Assembly: GCF_002795245.1 (NCBI RefSeq)
Contig: NZ_PGVG01000002.1
Location: forward strand, 186,001 to 250,000
Length of the DNA stretch: 64,000 nt
Reading direction: 5' to 3'
Source: Bradyrhizobium forestalis
GTDB taxonomy: Bacteria; Pseudomonadota; Alphaproteobacteria; Rhizobiales; Xanthobacteraceae
In this document: piece by piece, positions 25,116 to 33,035 of the stretch
Layout: each line of letters starts with the position of its first letter
Numbering within the stretch: the first letter of the stretch is position 1
The notes under the pieces: generated by a model
Seen by the model: the letters and a program-made list of their open reading frames with translations, nothing else
What the model was told of the DNA's origin: nothing
Databases searched by the model: none
Made by a program: the position numbers and the translations under genes

Positions 25116-25143
25116 TTGACAAGTCCTGCCATTCGGCTGTAGG
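25116..25143 (+). promoter_or_regulatory. Promoter of the argD leader
   Basis: A perfect -35 box TTGACA at 25116-25121, then 16 bases, then TGTAGG (25138-25143) as a weak -10. The expected start of transcription is near 25150, only a few bases before the leader-peptide ATG at 25154, which would make the leader transcript nearly leaderless. Confidence 0.6.
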
Positions 25144-25153
25144 GACGCGCCCC

Positions 25154-25246
25154 ATGATCAACGCCCGGACCAACCTGCGCACCGAAATGCTCCGTCGTCG
25201 CTGCCGCGACGACGAGAGGGTGCGCCATGTCCGACGACGCCGCTGA
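25154..25246 (+). CDS. Arginine-rich leader peptide (attenuator)
   Basis: A 30-codon frame, ATG at 25154 to TGA at 25244-25246. Twelve of 30 residues are Arg: singles at 5 and 9, LRRRCR at 13-18, then 22 and 24, and HVRRRR at 25-30 directly before the stop. It lies between a good -35 promoter and an intrinsic terminator, 101 bases ahead of an acetylornithine-type aminotransferase. The first Arg run is encoded by the left arm of a perfect nine-base hairpin. All this fits a ribosome-stalling leader that measures charged tRNA-Arg. The reading is inferred; high GC makes Arg codons common, so the run alone would not be enough. Confidence 0.65.
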   Translation: MINARTNLRTEMLRRRCRDDERVRHVRRRR

Positions 25247-25301
25247 ACCACTAAAATTCAGCCAGTTTTCGCAAAGGCCGCACCCGCAAGGTGCGGCCTT
25301 T
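25193..25301 (+). promoter_or_regulatory. Candidate arginine attenuator RNA
   Basis: Four segments in trp-attenuator order. Segment 1 CGTCGTCGC (25193-25201, Arg codons 14-16) pairs perfectly with segment 2 GCGACGACG (25206-25214) around a TGCC loop. The continuation of segment 2, GGGTGCG (25218-25224), can pair seven bases with CGCACCC (25279-25285), which is the left arm of the terminator. Segments 3 and 4 form the terminator (25273-25301). A ribosome stalled on the Arg run would block 1:2 and free segment 2 to open the terminator. Confidence 0.6.
25273..25301 (+). terminator. Intrinsic terminator upstream of argD (attenuator stem)
   Basis: AAAGGCCGCACC and GGTGCGGCCTTT form a perfect 12-base stem with loop CGCAA, followed by CTGCTTTTT. 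It lies after the leader-peptide stop and 45 bases before the aminotransferase ATG, so it must be bypassed for expression from the upstream promoter. Confidence 0.85.
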
Positions 25302-25346
25302 CTGCTTTTTGCGCCCGTTTTCCACCCGCCTCCAGAGGAGTACGAC

Positions 25347-26537
25347 ATGACCACCCATCCGTATGACGCGCTGATGGACATCACCGCACGGCCCAAGGCC
25401 GTGTTCGTCCGCGGCGCCGGCTCCTACCTCTGGGACGACAGCCGCAAGCGCTACCTCGATTTCGTGCAGGGCTGGGCCGTGAACTGCCTCGGCCACTCGC
25501 CGCCCGCGATCGCTGACGCGCTCGGCGCGCAAGCCAAGCGGCTGCTGACGCCGAGCCCGGCCTTCTACAACGAGCCGAGCCTCGAGCTTGCGCAGGCGCT
25601 CGTCGAGAACAGTGCGTTCGATCAGGTGTTCTTTGCCAATTCCGGCGCGGAGGCCAATGAGGGCGCGATCAAGCTCGCGCGGAAATATGGCAGCCTGCAC
25701 AAGGGCGGCGCGTTCGAGATCGTCAGCTTCGAAGGCGGCTTCCACGGAAGGACGCTGGCGACGATGTCGGCCTCGGGCAAGAAGGCGTTCGAGCCGCTGT
25801 TCGAGCCGAAGGTCTCAGGCTTCAAGAAGGCGAAGCTGAACGACATCGCCTCGGTCGAGAAGCTGATCAACGACAACACCGTCGCGGTGATGATCGAGCC
25901 GATTCAGGGTGAATCAGGCGTGTGGCCGGCGAGCGACCAGTTCCTGCAAGAGCTGCGCGTACTCACCGAGGCGCACGGCCTGCTGCTCATTTTTGACGAG
26001 ATCCAGACCGGCATGGGCCGGACCGGGAAGCTCTTCCACTACGAGCACACCGGCATCGCGCCCGACATCATGACGCTCGGCAAGGGCATCGGCGGCGGCG
26101 TGCCGCTCGCCGCCCTGCTCGCGACCGAGCGCGCTTCCTGCTTCGCGTATGGCGACCAGGGCGGCACGTTCAACGGCAACCCGATCATGTGCGCGGCAGG
26201 ACTTGCGGTGCTGGAGGAGGTCAAGAAGCCCGACTTCCTGAAGGCGGTCACCGAGACCGGCCTCTTGCTCGAAAGCGAGCTGCAGAAGGTCTCGGCCCGG
26301 CACGGCCTCGGCGGCGTCCGCGGACGCGGGCTGTTGCTCGCGCTCGACCTCAAGCTGCCGATCGCACCAGGCATCGTCGCCCAGGCGTTCGAAGCCGGCG
26401 TGCTGCTGAACGCGCCGCAGGTCGACACCCTGCGCTTCATGCCCGCGCTGAACGTCACGAAGGGAGAGATCGCCGAGATGATCGATTGTCTCGACGGGAT
26501 CTTGACCAAGGCGGGTGCGGCACGGCGTGTGGCTTAA
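25347..26537 (+). CDS. argD: Acetylornithine-type class III aminotransferase
   Basis: A 396-residue PLP enzyme of the acetylornithine/succinylornithine/ornithine aminotransferase group. Hallmarks: [38 protein letters not shown], the [14 protein letters not shown]-phosphate region, and the Schiff-base lysine in [14 protein letters not shown]. It catalyses the transfer of an amino group from acetylornithine to 2-oxoglutarate or the reverse in the arginine pathway. The ATG follows AGAGGAG with six bases between. No argF follows, unlike many rhizobial argD genes, so this could be a second copy. The leader region upstream suggests arginine control. Related ornithine or diaminobutyrate activities cannot be excluded. 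Confidence 0.85.
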   Translation: MTTHPYDALMDITARPKAVFVRGAGSYLWDDSRKRYLDFVQGWAVNCLGHSPPAIADALGAQAKRLLTPSPAFYNEPSLELAQALVENSAFDQVFFANSGAEANEGAIKLARKYGSLHKGGAFEIVSFEGGFHGRTLATMSASGKKAFEPLFEPKVSGFKKAKLNDIASVEKLINDNTVAVMIEPIQGESGVWPASDQFLQELRVLTEAHGLLLIFDEIQTGMGRTGKLFHYEHTGIAPDIMTLGKGIGGGVPLAALLATERASCFAYGDQGGTFNGNPIMCAAGLAVLEEVKKPDFLKAVTETGLLLESELQKVSARHGLGGVRGRGLLLALDLKLPIAPGIVAQAFEAGVLLNAPQVDTLRFMPALNVTKGEIAEMIDCLDGILTKAGAARRVA

Positions 26538-26545
26538 CTCTCTCC

Positions 26546-26702
26546 GTGCCCCGGACGCAGCGCAGCGCTCTCAAGGCGATGCGAAGCATCGTCCGGGAGC
26601 GGTGCGCTGCAGAGCCGGGGCCCATTTCGCCGCATCGTGCATCGCACTGGGTCCCGGCTCTGCGCCGCAACGCTTGGGCGTTGCGGCTTGTCCGGGACAC
26701 GG
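26546..26702. repeat. Dispersed palindromic repeat, family B, copy 2
   Basis: Framed by CGTGCCCCGGACGCAG and CTTGTCCGGGACACG. Inside are GAGCCGGGGCCCA and CTGGGTCCCGGCTC, and two nested hairpins (GCGATGCGAAGCATCGTC; CGCAACGCTTGGGCGTTGCG). Located between convergent genes, where it may act as a terminator for both. Confidence 0.85.
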
Positions 26703-26724
26703 AATTGCAATGTCGCGGGAAAAA

Positions 26725-27699
26725 CTACGGCTTCAAGATCGACGCGCCCGTGGTCTTGCGGCTCTCGAGATCGATATGGGCCTTGGCGGCGTCCTTCAGC
26801 GCGTAGGCGTGGTTGATCGGCACGTGCAGCTTGCCGTTAATGACGGCGGCGAACAGCGTGTCGGCGCCTTCCAGCAGCTCCTTGCGCGTGCCGATATAGT
26901 CGTTCAGCTTCGGCCGCGTCGCGAACAGCGAGCCGTGATTATTGAGCTCGGCGATCGAGAACGGCGGCACGGGACCCGAGGCATTGCCGAACGAGACGAA
27001 CATGCCGCGCGGCTTCAGGCAGGACAGCGAGCCCGGGAAGGTCGCCTTGCCGACGCCGTCATAGACGACGTCGCAGCCCTCGTTGCGGCTGATCTGCTTG
27101 ACGCGGGCGACGAAATCCTCCTCGTTGTAGAGGATGACGTGGTCGCAGCCGTTGGCCTCAGCAAGCTCGGCCTTCTCGCGCGAGCCGACCGTGCCGATGA
27201 CATGCGCACCGAGCGCACTCGCCCATTGGCAAGCCAGGAGGCCGATGCCGCCGGCCGCGGCATGGATCAGCACGCGATGATGCGGCTCGACCTTGAAGGT
27301 CTTGTGCAGCAGGTACCAGACCGTCAGCCCCTTCAGCATCAGCACGGCGCCCTGCTCGTAGGTGATGTGGTCGGGCAGCTTGACCAGCTTCTCCCAGGGG
27401 ATGTTGCGCTCGCCGGTATAGCCGCCGAGATTGTGGTAATAGGCAACGCGGTCGCCGGGATGAAAATTCGTGACGCCGGGCCCGACCGCGACAACCTCGC
27501 CCGAGGCCTCGTTGCCCGCGATGAAGGGCAGCCCCGGCGCCTTGTAGAGGCCGGTGCGATAATAGACGTCGATGAAGTTGAGGCCCACCGCACGCTGGCG
27601 GATGCGCACCTCGCCCGGCCCGGGCGCCGGCACCTCGACGCTCTCATAGACCAGGGCTTCGGGGCCTCCGACCTTGTGCACACGGATGGCTTTGGTCAT
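26725..27699 (-). CDS. NADPH:quinone oxidoreductase, zeta-crystallin type
   Basis: A 324-residue medium-chain reductase/dehydrogenase without structural or catalytic zinc ligands. It shows the quinone oxidoreductase pattern: AIRVHKVGGPEALVYESVEV, the substrate region VGLNFIDVYYRTGLY, the NADPH Rossmann motif HAAAGGIGLLACQWA, and CDVVYDGVGKATF. It reduces quinones by one electron and usually counters oxidative stress. Full length. It reads in the same direction as pcs but is separated from it by a terC pseudogene and a terminator-like hairpin, so it probably has its own promoter. Confidence 0.92.
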   Translation of the reverse strand: MTKAIRVHKVGGPEALVYESVEVPAPGPGEVRIRQRAVGLNFIDVYYRTGLYKAPGLPFIAGNEASGEVVAVGPGVTNFHPGDRVAYYHNLGGYTGERNIPWEKLVKLPDHITYEQGAVLMLKGLTVWYLLHKTFKVEPHHRVLIHAAAGGIGLLACQWASALGAHVIGTVGSREKAELAEANGCDHVILYNEEDFVARVKQISRNEGCDVVYDGVGKATFPGSLSCLKPRGMFVSFGNASGPVPPFSIAELNNHGSLFATRPKLNDYIGTRKELLEGADTLFAAVINGKLHVPINHAYALKDAAKAHIDLESRKTTGASILKP

Positions 27700-27722
27700 C
27701 GCCTGACCTCCTCTTCTCGCCC

Positions 27723-27756
27723 CTGGAGCCCCATGCCAATTGGAACGGGGCTCCAG
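27723..27756. terminator. Terminator-like hairpin
   Basis: CTGGAGCCCC and GGGGCTCCAG are perfect ten-base arms around ATGCCAATTGGAAC. On the minus strand it lies after the terC remnant and before the oxidoreductase start, so it may stop read-through from pcs. There is no long T run. Confidence 0.45.
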
Positions 27757-27768
27757 ATTCCAGTCTTG

Positions 27769-27815
27769 ACGCGTTTTCTTGGCGCGAACCGGTGTCCACT
27801 TCGCTCGAAAACGCT
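27769..27815. repeat. Short rhizobial REP-like element
   Basis: ACGCGTTTTCTTGGCGCGAA, then CCGGTGTCCACTTCGCTCG, then AAAACGCTC. The ends GCGTTTTC and GAAAACGC are inverted. I recall this motif as a common intergenic element of rhizobia; only one copy is in this window. Confidence 0.55.
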
Positions 27816-27867
27816 CCGAGCGAAAGCCATCGCGCCAGCCTTGTCAACTCGGCGCCGGCTGGGCCGA

Positions 27868-28040
27868 TCACAGGATGATGCGGAACGCCAGCGCCAGCGC
27901 GAGCCCGATCTGGCGGGTACGGTGCGCCTGCTGCTCCCGGATGCGCGAGACAATCACCGACAGTCGATACCGAGCACGATCTCGAGCGCCGTCAATGTCA
28001 GCAGCGCCGCCCAGGCTTCGGGGCTGGTCAACAGGTGCAT
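27868..28040 (-). pseudogene. Truncated, frameshifted terC-family fragment
   Basis: From an ATG at 28040 the frame reads HLLTSPEAWAALLTLTALEI then VLGID, the start of a TerC-type membrane protein (usually followed by NVIF). It then hits a stop after two codons. Shifted frame continues VIVSRIREQQ and TRQIGLALALAFRIIL, the next part of the same family, and ends in TGA at 27868. So about 55 residues remain with a small deletion/frameshift, and the rest of the gene (about 200 residues) is absent. The fragment's start overlaps the tandem repeat at the end of pcs. Confidence 0.75.
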
Positions 28041-28082
28041 CACGCCAAGGGTCACGCCAAGGGTCTCGCCAAGGATCTCGCC
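28041..28082. repeat. 12-base tandem repeat, 3.5 copies
   Basis: CACGCCAAGGGT twice, then CTCGCCAAGGAT and CTCGCC. On the minus strand it encodes the last residues of the Pcs protein (LARSLARPLA) and crosses its stop codon, then ends at the terC remnant start. Copy-number change here would alter the Pcs C-terminus in four-residue steps. Confidence 0.85.
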
Positions 28083-28789
28083 AGGCGGATCAAGGCGTCG
28101 CTGAAGCTGATCCAGAGCGCGATGGCGCAGAGCACGACGGTGACGCCGGTGCCGACGCGAAAATCCATCTCGAGCGTGTAGAGGCCGAGCACCGCCCAGA
28201 TCGCGATCAGCGACATCGTCAGCCAGCGCAGCCGCACGACGCGGATCGGATGCAGCACGTGGAACGGCACGAAGGTCAGCACGACGAGCGCGGCCACCAG
28301 CAGCGTCGACCACAGCGGCGGCCAGTGCAGCAGGAACAGGTAGAACGCCGCCGCATTCCACAGCGCCGGGAAACCGCGGAAATGATTGTCGTCGGCCTTC
28401 ATGCGCAGATCGGCGAAATATAATGCGCTGGTGACGATGATGGCGATGCCGAGCAAGGGCGCTGCGACCGGCAGCAGCATGCCGCTCGCCACGATCGCAT
28501 AGGCCGGCACGAAGACATAGGTGACGAAGTCGACCACGAGATCGAGCACGTCACCCGACCAGTTCGGCTGTACGTTCTTGACGTCGAGCCGGCGCGCGAT
28601 CGGCCCGTCGATCGCGTCGATGATCAGGGCGACTCCCAGCCATTGAAACATCGCCGCCCAGTGCTCGCGCACGGCCTCGAGCATCGCCAGGAGCGCGATC
28701 GCCGCACCGAATGCGGTGAAGATGTGCACCGAGAAGGCCGCGGCGCGGATCGCCGGTCTCGGCTTGAGGGAATCCTGCTGCGTATCCAT
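28052..28789 (-). CDS. pcs: Phosphatidylcholine synthase
   Basis: A 245-residue integral membrane enzyme that joins choline to CDP-diacylglycerol, giving phosphatidylcholine in one step, a route typical of rhizobia and other host-associated bacteria. The CDP-alcohol phosphotransferase motif is complete: DGPIARR, then GDVLDLVVD (DG..AR...G...D...D). Several membrane segments and the ADLRMKADDNHFRGFPALWN block match Pcs. I prefer the ATG at 28789; an ATG at 28831 is in frame. The C-terminus is made of a 12-base tandem repeat. It is divergent from the monooxygenase gene. Confidence 0.9.
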   Translation of the reverse strand: MDTQQDSLKPRPAIRAAAFSVHIFTAFGAAIALLAMLEAVREHWAAMFQWLGVALIIDAIDGPIARRLDVKNVQPNWSGDVLDLVVDFVTYVFVPAYAIVASGMLLPVAAPLLGIAIIVTSALYFADLRMKADDNHFRGFPALWNAAAFYLFLLHWPPLWSTLLVAALVVLTFVPFHVLHPIRVVRLRWLTMSLIAIWAVLGLYTLEMDFRVGTGVTVVLCAIALWISFSDALIRLARSLARPLA

Positions 28790-28907
28790 GGCTTCTGCTA
28801 TCAGAATGCGGCCGGTTTGCACATCCGCCATTGCGGCGCACGATCGCACAATTCGCCATAAAATCAGGCCAAATCAGCGGGCTTGAATTTGCCGCGGGCC
28901 GTGTCAA

Positions 28908-30101
28908 ATGTCTTCCATGACAGACGCATCGACACTCCATGACGCCGCCGTGATCGGCGGTGGACCGGCGGGCCTCGCAGCGGCGATCGCATTGGCCCAG
29001 GCGGGCGCGCGGACCGCGCTGGTGGCGCGACGCGTGCCCTATGCCGATAACCGCACCACCGCGCTGCTCGGGGCTTCCATCGACCTGCTGGAGATGCTCG
29101 ACGTCTGGTCGCGCTGCAAGGACAAGGCGGCCGCGCTGGAGGTCATGCGCCTCGTCGACGACACCGGCCGGCTGTTCCGCGCGCCGGAGGTCCGCTTCTC
29201 CTGTCACGAAATCGGCCTCGACGCGTTCGGCTACAACATCGACAACCGCTCGCTGATGCTGGCGCTGGAAGCGCGCGCGGCTGAGCTGGCCAACCTCGTT
29301 CGCTTCGACGACGAGGCCGAAAGCGTCGTCATCGAGGCCGACGACGTCGCGGTGCGCACGGCCTCCGGACAGTTTCTCTCGGCCCGCCTGGTGGTCGGTG
29401 CCGACGGACGGCACTCACTCTGCCGCCAGGCCGCCGGCATCGCCGTGACACGGCGCGAGCTGAACCAGACCGCGCTGACCTTCAACGTCGGCCATGCCCG
29501 GCCGCATCGCAATGTCTCGACCGAGTTCCACACGCCGCATGGTCCCTGCGTGTTCGTGCCCCTCCCCGGCGACCGCTGCAGTATCGTCTGGGTCTCGGCG
29601 CCTGCGGAAGCCGAACGGCTCCGCGGCTTGAGCGATGAGGAGCTGTCTGCCGCGATCGAGAAGCAGTCGCATTCGATCCTGGGACGCATGACGGCGGAGC
29701 CCGGGCGCAACCTGTTTCCGCTGTCGATCGAGCGTCCGAAATCCTTTGGCCGCGACCGTATCGCGCTGGTCGGGGAAGCCGCCCATGTGGTGCCGCCGAT
29801 CGGCGCCCAGGGCCTCAATCTCGGCCTGCGCGATGCCGCCGACATTGCGCGGCTCGCGGGCGAGGCCATCGCCGCGGGCCAGGATCCCGGCGCGGACGAG
29901 GTGCTCAAGCGCTACGACCGCGCGCGGCGGCCCGACATCCTGAGCCGGACCTTTGCGATCGACATTGCCAACCGCTCCCTGCTCAACGACTTCCTGCCGC
30001 TCCAGCCGGTCCGCGCCGTCGGCATGCACCTGCTCGGCGCCATCGGTCCGCTCCGGCGCTTCGCCATGCGCGAGGGCCTGACGCCGACCTGGCGACGTTA
30101 G
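28908..30101 (+). CDS. UbiH/COQ6-family FAD-dependent monooxygenase
   Basis: A 397-residue flavoprotein hydroxylase. Motifs in order: GGGPAGLAAAIALAQAGAR (FAD dinucleotide site, about residues 18-36), VVGADGRHSLCRQAAGI (DG motif), and DRIALVGEAAHVVPPIGAQG followed by LNLGLRDAADI (GD-type motif, with GEAAH where many have GDAAH). This group hydroxylates the ring of ubiquinone precursors; assignment to a given ring position is not possible from sequence alone. Two ATGs (28908, 28917) are equally likely. It is divergent from pcs, with 118 bases between. Confidence 0.87.
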   Translation: MSSMTDASTLHDAAVIGGGPAGLAAAIALAQAGARTALVARRVPYADNRTTALLGASIDLLEMLDVWSRCKDKAAALEVMRLVDDTGRLFRAPEVRFSCHEIGLDAFGYNIDNRSLMLALEARAAELANLVRFDDEAESVVIEADDVAVRTASGQFLSARLVVGADGRHSLCRQAAGIAVTRRELNQTALTFNVGHARPHRNVSTEFHTPHGPCVFVPLPGDRCSIVWVSAPAEAERLRGLSDEELSAAIEKQSHSILGRMTAEPGRNLFPLSIERPKSFGRDRIALVGEAAHVVPPIGAQGLNLGLRDAADIARLAGEAIAAGQDPGADEVLKRYDRARRPDILSRTFAIDIANRSLLNDFLPLQPVRAVGMHLLGAIGPLRRFAMREGLTPTWRR

Positions 30102-30110
30102 CGGCGAGGA

Positions 30111-30250
30111 CACCTCTCCCGCCTGCCTGCGGGAGAGGTCGGCGCGTAGCGCCGGGTGAGGGCTTTCTCCCCGCGGAGACTTTCTCGACATCCTTCGATA
30201 ATCCCGACGCGGACCCCCTCCCCAACCCTCCACCGCAAGCGGGAGAGGGA
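30111..30250. repeat. Dispersed palindromic repeat, family A', copy 2
   Basis: CACCTCTCCC at the left end, GCGGGAGAGGTCGGCGCG and GCCGGGTGAGGGCTTTCTCC inside, and GCAAGCGGGAGAGGGAG at the right. It has about 20 extra bases in the middle relative to the copy at 23111-23230. Sits between convergent genes. Confidence 0.85.
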
Positions 30251-30300
30251 GCGCACCTACCGAGCGGCAGGCAGCTCAATTCGATTGCGCTCCACCCCGC

Positions 30301-31254
30301 TCACGGAAACGCCAGCCGCCCGCTCTGGATCGCCCACATCACGCTGGTCAGCGTGACCACCGACGCAAAGGTCCCGAGCAACACCGCCACCGAGGCGGAT
30401 TCGATCCAGGCATCGTTCTGCCGGGCGATCACGAACACGTTCAGCGCCGGCGGCAGCGAGGCCATCAGCACGGCGGTGGCGGCCCAGGGCTGCGCGAACG
30501 GGCCGAACGCCAGCATCAGAGCGAACGCCGTGAGCGGATGGATCAGCAGCTTGACCGCGATCACGCCCGGCACCTCCCACGGCACCCGGTCGAACGGGCG
30601 GAGCGCCACGGTCACGCCGAGCACGAACAGCGCGGTCGGCGCGGCTGCGTTCTGCAGGAAGGTGATGGTGCGATCGAGCGCGACCGGCAGCTCGATATGG
30701 AGCGCTGCGACCGCCGCTCCGAAACAGGCCGACATGATCAGCGGATTGAGCACGATCTGCTTCAGCACGACGCCGAAGGCGTGGACGAGCGAGGGATGGT
30801 CGCGGTCGGAGAGCTCGATCAAGAGCGGCACGATCGTGAACAGGAAGATGCTGTCGCAGCAGAAGATCAGCGCCGTCGGCGCGGCCGCCTTCGGCCCCAG
30901 CACGGCGAGCGCCAGACCCGGCCCCATGTAGCCGATATTGCCATAGCCGCCGGAGAGGCCCGCGAGCGTCGCTTCGCGCAGCGTCAGCCTGCCGAGCAGC
31001 TTGCCGACCACCAGCGCCAGCGTGAACGCCGCAACCGTCGACAGCGTGGTCGCCACCAGGAACGGCGGGTTATTCAATTCCGAAAACGGCGTCTTCGACA
31101 TGATCGCGAACAGCAGCGCCGGCAGCGACACGTAGAGCAGGAAGAAGTTCATCCAGGCGAGGCCCGATTCCGGGAGGGACTTGACCTTGCCGCACGCGAA
31201 ACCAACGAAGATCAAGCCGAAATAAGGCAGCGCCAGATTGAGGATATCGACCAT
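30301..31254 (-). CDS. AEC (auxin efflux carrier) family transporter
   Basis: A 317-residue inner-membrane transporter with about ten hydrophobic segments. The N-terminal LALPYFGLIFVGFACG and the conserved polar breaks (GGYGNIGYMGPGLALAVLG in the middle, PPALNVFVIARQND near the end) are typical of bacterial AEC permeases, which carry organic acids such as malate or malonate. The specific substrate is unknown. It is divergent from hspQ, with about 105 bases between. Full length. Confidence 0.88.
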   Translation of the reverse strand: MVDILNLALPYFGLIFVGFACGKVKSLPESGLAWMNFFLLYVSLPALLFAIMSKTPFSELNNPPFLVATTLSTVAAFTLALVVGKLLGRLTLREATLAGLSGGYGNIGYMGPGLALAVLGPKAAAPTALIFCCDSIFLFTIVPLLIELSDRDHPSLVHAFGVVLKQIVLNPLIMSACFGAAVAALHIELPVALDRTITFLQNAAAPTALFVLGVTVALRPFDRVPWEVPGVIAVKLLIHPLTAFALMLAFGPFAQPWAATAVLMASLPPALNVFVIARQNDAWIESASVAVLLGTFASVVTLTSVMWAIQSGRLAFP

Positions 31255-31360
31255 TGATGAAGTGTTTTCTGAAGGCTTGGGGGCTATCCGCCCCGGAAAC
31301 GAAGGTTAATTCCAGATGAGGGCACTAGCATCGGCCACAATCCTGGTCTATCGACGGGGG

Positions 31361-31693
31361 ATGATTAAAGCGCGGACCGCGAAATTCCAGATTGGACAGG
31401 TCGTTCGCCACCGGATCTTCTCGTTCCGGGGAGTGATCTTCGACATCGATCCGGAATTCAACAACACCGAGGAGTGGTGGCTGTCGATTCCCGAGGAGGT
31501 GCGGCCCAACAAGGACCAGCCGTTCTACCACCTGCTCGCTGAGAACGCGGAGTCGGAATACGTCGCCTATGTCTCGGAGCAGAACCTGCTGCCGGATGAT
31601 TCCGGCGAGCCGGTCCGGCATTCCCAGGTCGCCGAGATCTTCATCAAGGACAAGGCCGGCGGCTATCGCCCGCGCAATCCCTCGCTGAACTAA
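31361..31693 (+). CDS. hspQ: Heat shock protein HspQ
   Basis: A 110-residue cytosolic protein. KFQIGQVVRHRIFSFRGVIF, then DIDPEFNNTEEWW and QPFYHLLAENAE match HspQ (YccV), a hemimethylated-DNA-binding heat-shock protein that in enteric bacteria acts as a specificity factor for Lon. The ATG at 31361 follows CGACGGGGG and precedes the conserved region; an ATG at 31316 would add 15 residues with no family match. I see no clean heat-shock promoter. A family A repeat follows. Confidence 0.9.
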   Translation: MIKARTAKFQIGQVVRHRIFSFRGVIFDIDPEFNNTEEWWLSIPEEVRPNKDQPFYHLLAENAESEYVAYVSEQNLLPDDSGEPVRHSQVAEIFIKDKAGGYRPRNPSLN

Positions 31694-31716
31694 AACGCGA
31701 CGAACAGCTCGGTGTT

Positions 31717-31870
31717 CACCTCTCCCCAGCGGGGAGAGGTCGGATTGCTTTGGCGCGCAATTGCGCGCCTGAGCAATCCGGGTGAGGGGCCGCAGCGCAC
31801 AGTGAAACTGTAACCCCTCACCCGGATCGCATCTTTCGATGCGATCCGACCTCTCCCTTCGGGAGAGGTG
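31717..31870. repeat. Dispersed palindromic repeat, family A, copy 2 (inverted)
   Basis: Reads as the reverse of the copy at 6974-7126: CACCTCTCCCC, GCGCGCAATTGCGCGC, CCGGGTGAGGGGCCGCAGCG, then CCCCTCACCCGGATCGCATC and GGGAGAGGTG. The two copies share all modules, with small changes. It separates hspQ from ialB. Confidence 0.87.
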
Positions 31871-31900
31871 AACAGTGTCGCTCCATCGGAAACACCAATA

Positions 31901-31929
31901 AAAAAGGCGCTCGAGATGAGCGCCTTTTT
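31901..31929. terminator. Rho-independent terminator, usable on both strands
   Basis: AAAAAGGCGCTC and GAGCGCCTTTTT form a perfect 12-base stem with loop GAGAT, and A and T runs flank it on each side. It lies 23 bases past the ialB stop and 200 bases past hspQ. Confidence 0.9.
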
Positions 31930-31951
31930 CGTGTCCGGGATTTTCGTCCGA

Positions 31952-32776
31952 TTACTTCTGGCCGGTCGGCGCTGCGCCGGGGGCACCACCGCCCTGCTCG
32001 AGCTTCTTGCGCTGCTCCTCGGCCTTCTTCTGAAGCTCTTCCTGGAGCTTCTTCTGGGTTTCCTCGAACACCTTCGGATCGGTCGGCGGACCGTCATAGG
32101 CCTTCTGGAATTCGCCGGCGAGCGGCAGCGGCAGGGTCAGCGGCGCGCCGTTGGCATTGATCGCCTGGACAACGAGATTCTGGCCCTTCTTCATGTTGTT
32201 GATGAGCTCGGGCGAGGCCTCGTAGTCGGACATGCAGCCGTTCTGGAAGCAGATCACATAGGGTTGCTGCAGCGGCGCATTGTTGTCCACGATGATGCGG
32301 GTGCCGTGAACCAGCTGCATGCCGAGCGGCAGCGTCACGCGCAGGATCTTCTTGGGCTCGCCTTCCGGCTCGATGATGACGGCGGCGATGACCGGCTGGC
32401 CCGACTCGATGCGACCGTCCTTGCCGGTGAAGCAGACCTGCTTGGCGTTGGCGTCCTGGCCCTTCAGGCAGAACTTGGTCCAGGGAGCGTAGATCAGCTG
32501 AATCTGCTGGTCAGCGGGCTGAGCCGCGCCCTGCTGCGCCGGAGCGCCCTGGGCGGGAGCCTGCTGGGCCTGCGGAGACGCTGCGGGCGCCGGAGCCTTG
32601 GGGGCAGCCTTCGGAGCGGCCTTCGGGGCCGGGGCGGCCTTGGGCGCGGGCGCGCCAGGAGCCGGTGCGGGAGCTTGGGCCTCAGCGGCAAACGGGACGA
32701 CCAACGCCGTCGCCGTCAACAGGGCGAGAAGTCGCCCGCGCGGCCGGACGGACGCGGCCAAGTAACGGAAATTCAT
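31952..32776 (-). CDS. ialB: Invasion-associated locus B family protein
   Basis: A 274-residue exported protein. Signal peptide at about 1-37 (basic RPRGRLLALLTATALVVPFA, cleavage after AEAQ), then a 65-residue Ala/Pro/Lys-rich spacer (repeats of APKAAPK), then the IalB domain from about residue 100: WTKFCLKGQDANAKQVCFTG, PLGMQLVHGTRIIVDNN and ICFQNGCMSDYEAS, with four cysteines. The C-terminus is a charged coiled coil (ETQKKLQEELQKKAEEQRKK). First described as a Bartonella invasion protein, the family is common in free-living alphaproteobacteria and its role here is unknown. The ATG follows AAGGG; a strong terminator follows the gene. Confidence 0.88.
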   Translation of the reverse strand: MNFRYLAASVRPRGRLLALLTATALVVPFAAEAQAPAPAPGAPAPKAAPAPKAAPKAAPKAPAPAASPQAQQAPAQGAPAQQGAAQPADQQIQLIYAPWTKFCLKGQDANAKQVCFTGKDGRIESGQPVIAAVIIEPEGEPKKILRVTLPLGMQLVHGTRIIVDNNAPLQQPYVICFQNGCMSDYEASPELINNMKKGQNLVVQAINANGAPLTLPLPLAGEFQKAYDGPPTDPKVFEETQKKLQEELQKKAEEQRKKLEQGGGAPGAAPTGQK

Positions 32777-33035
32777 TGCAGAAAACCCTTTCTGAACGGG
32801 AAGTGCCCGAACCGCTCCGAAGCACCGAACCAAGCCGCCTTGGGCGCGGCTCTCTCCCCGTCAATTGAGGCGGATAAGTGACGGGCTCGGCGCTCTTGCG
32901 CGATTGCCCGCCTTTTAACGTGGTCGACGAAAAGATCAATGCCGGCAGGCGGCTTTGGCCACATCCTCCGCTGCGCCCAGGGAAATTCCCTGTGATAGGA
33001 TTCAGGCCCGCCGGTCCTCGAATCACCGTGTGCCG

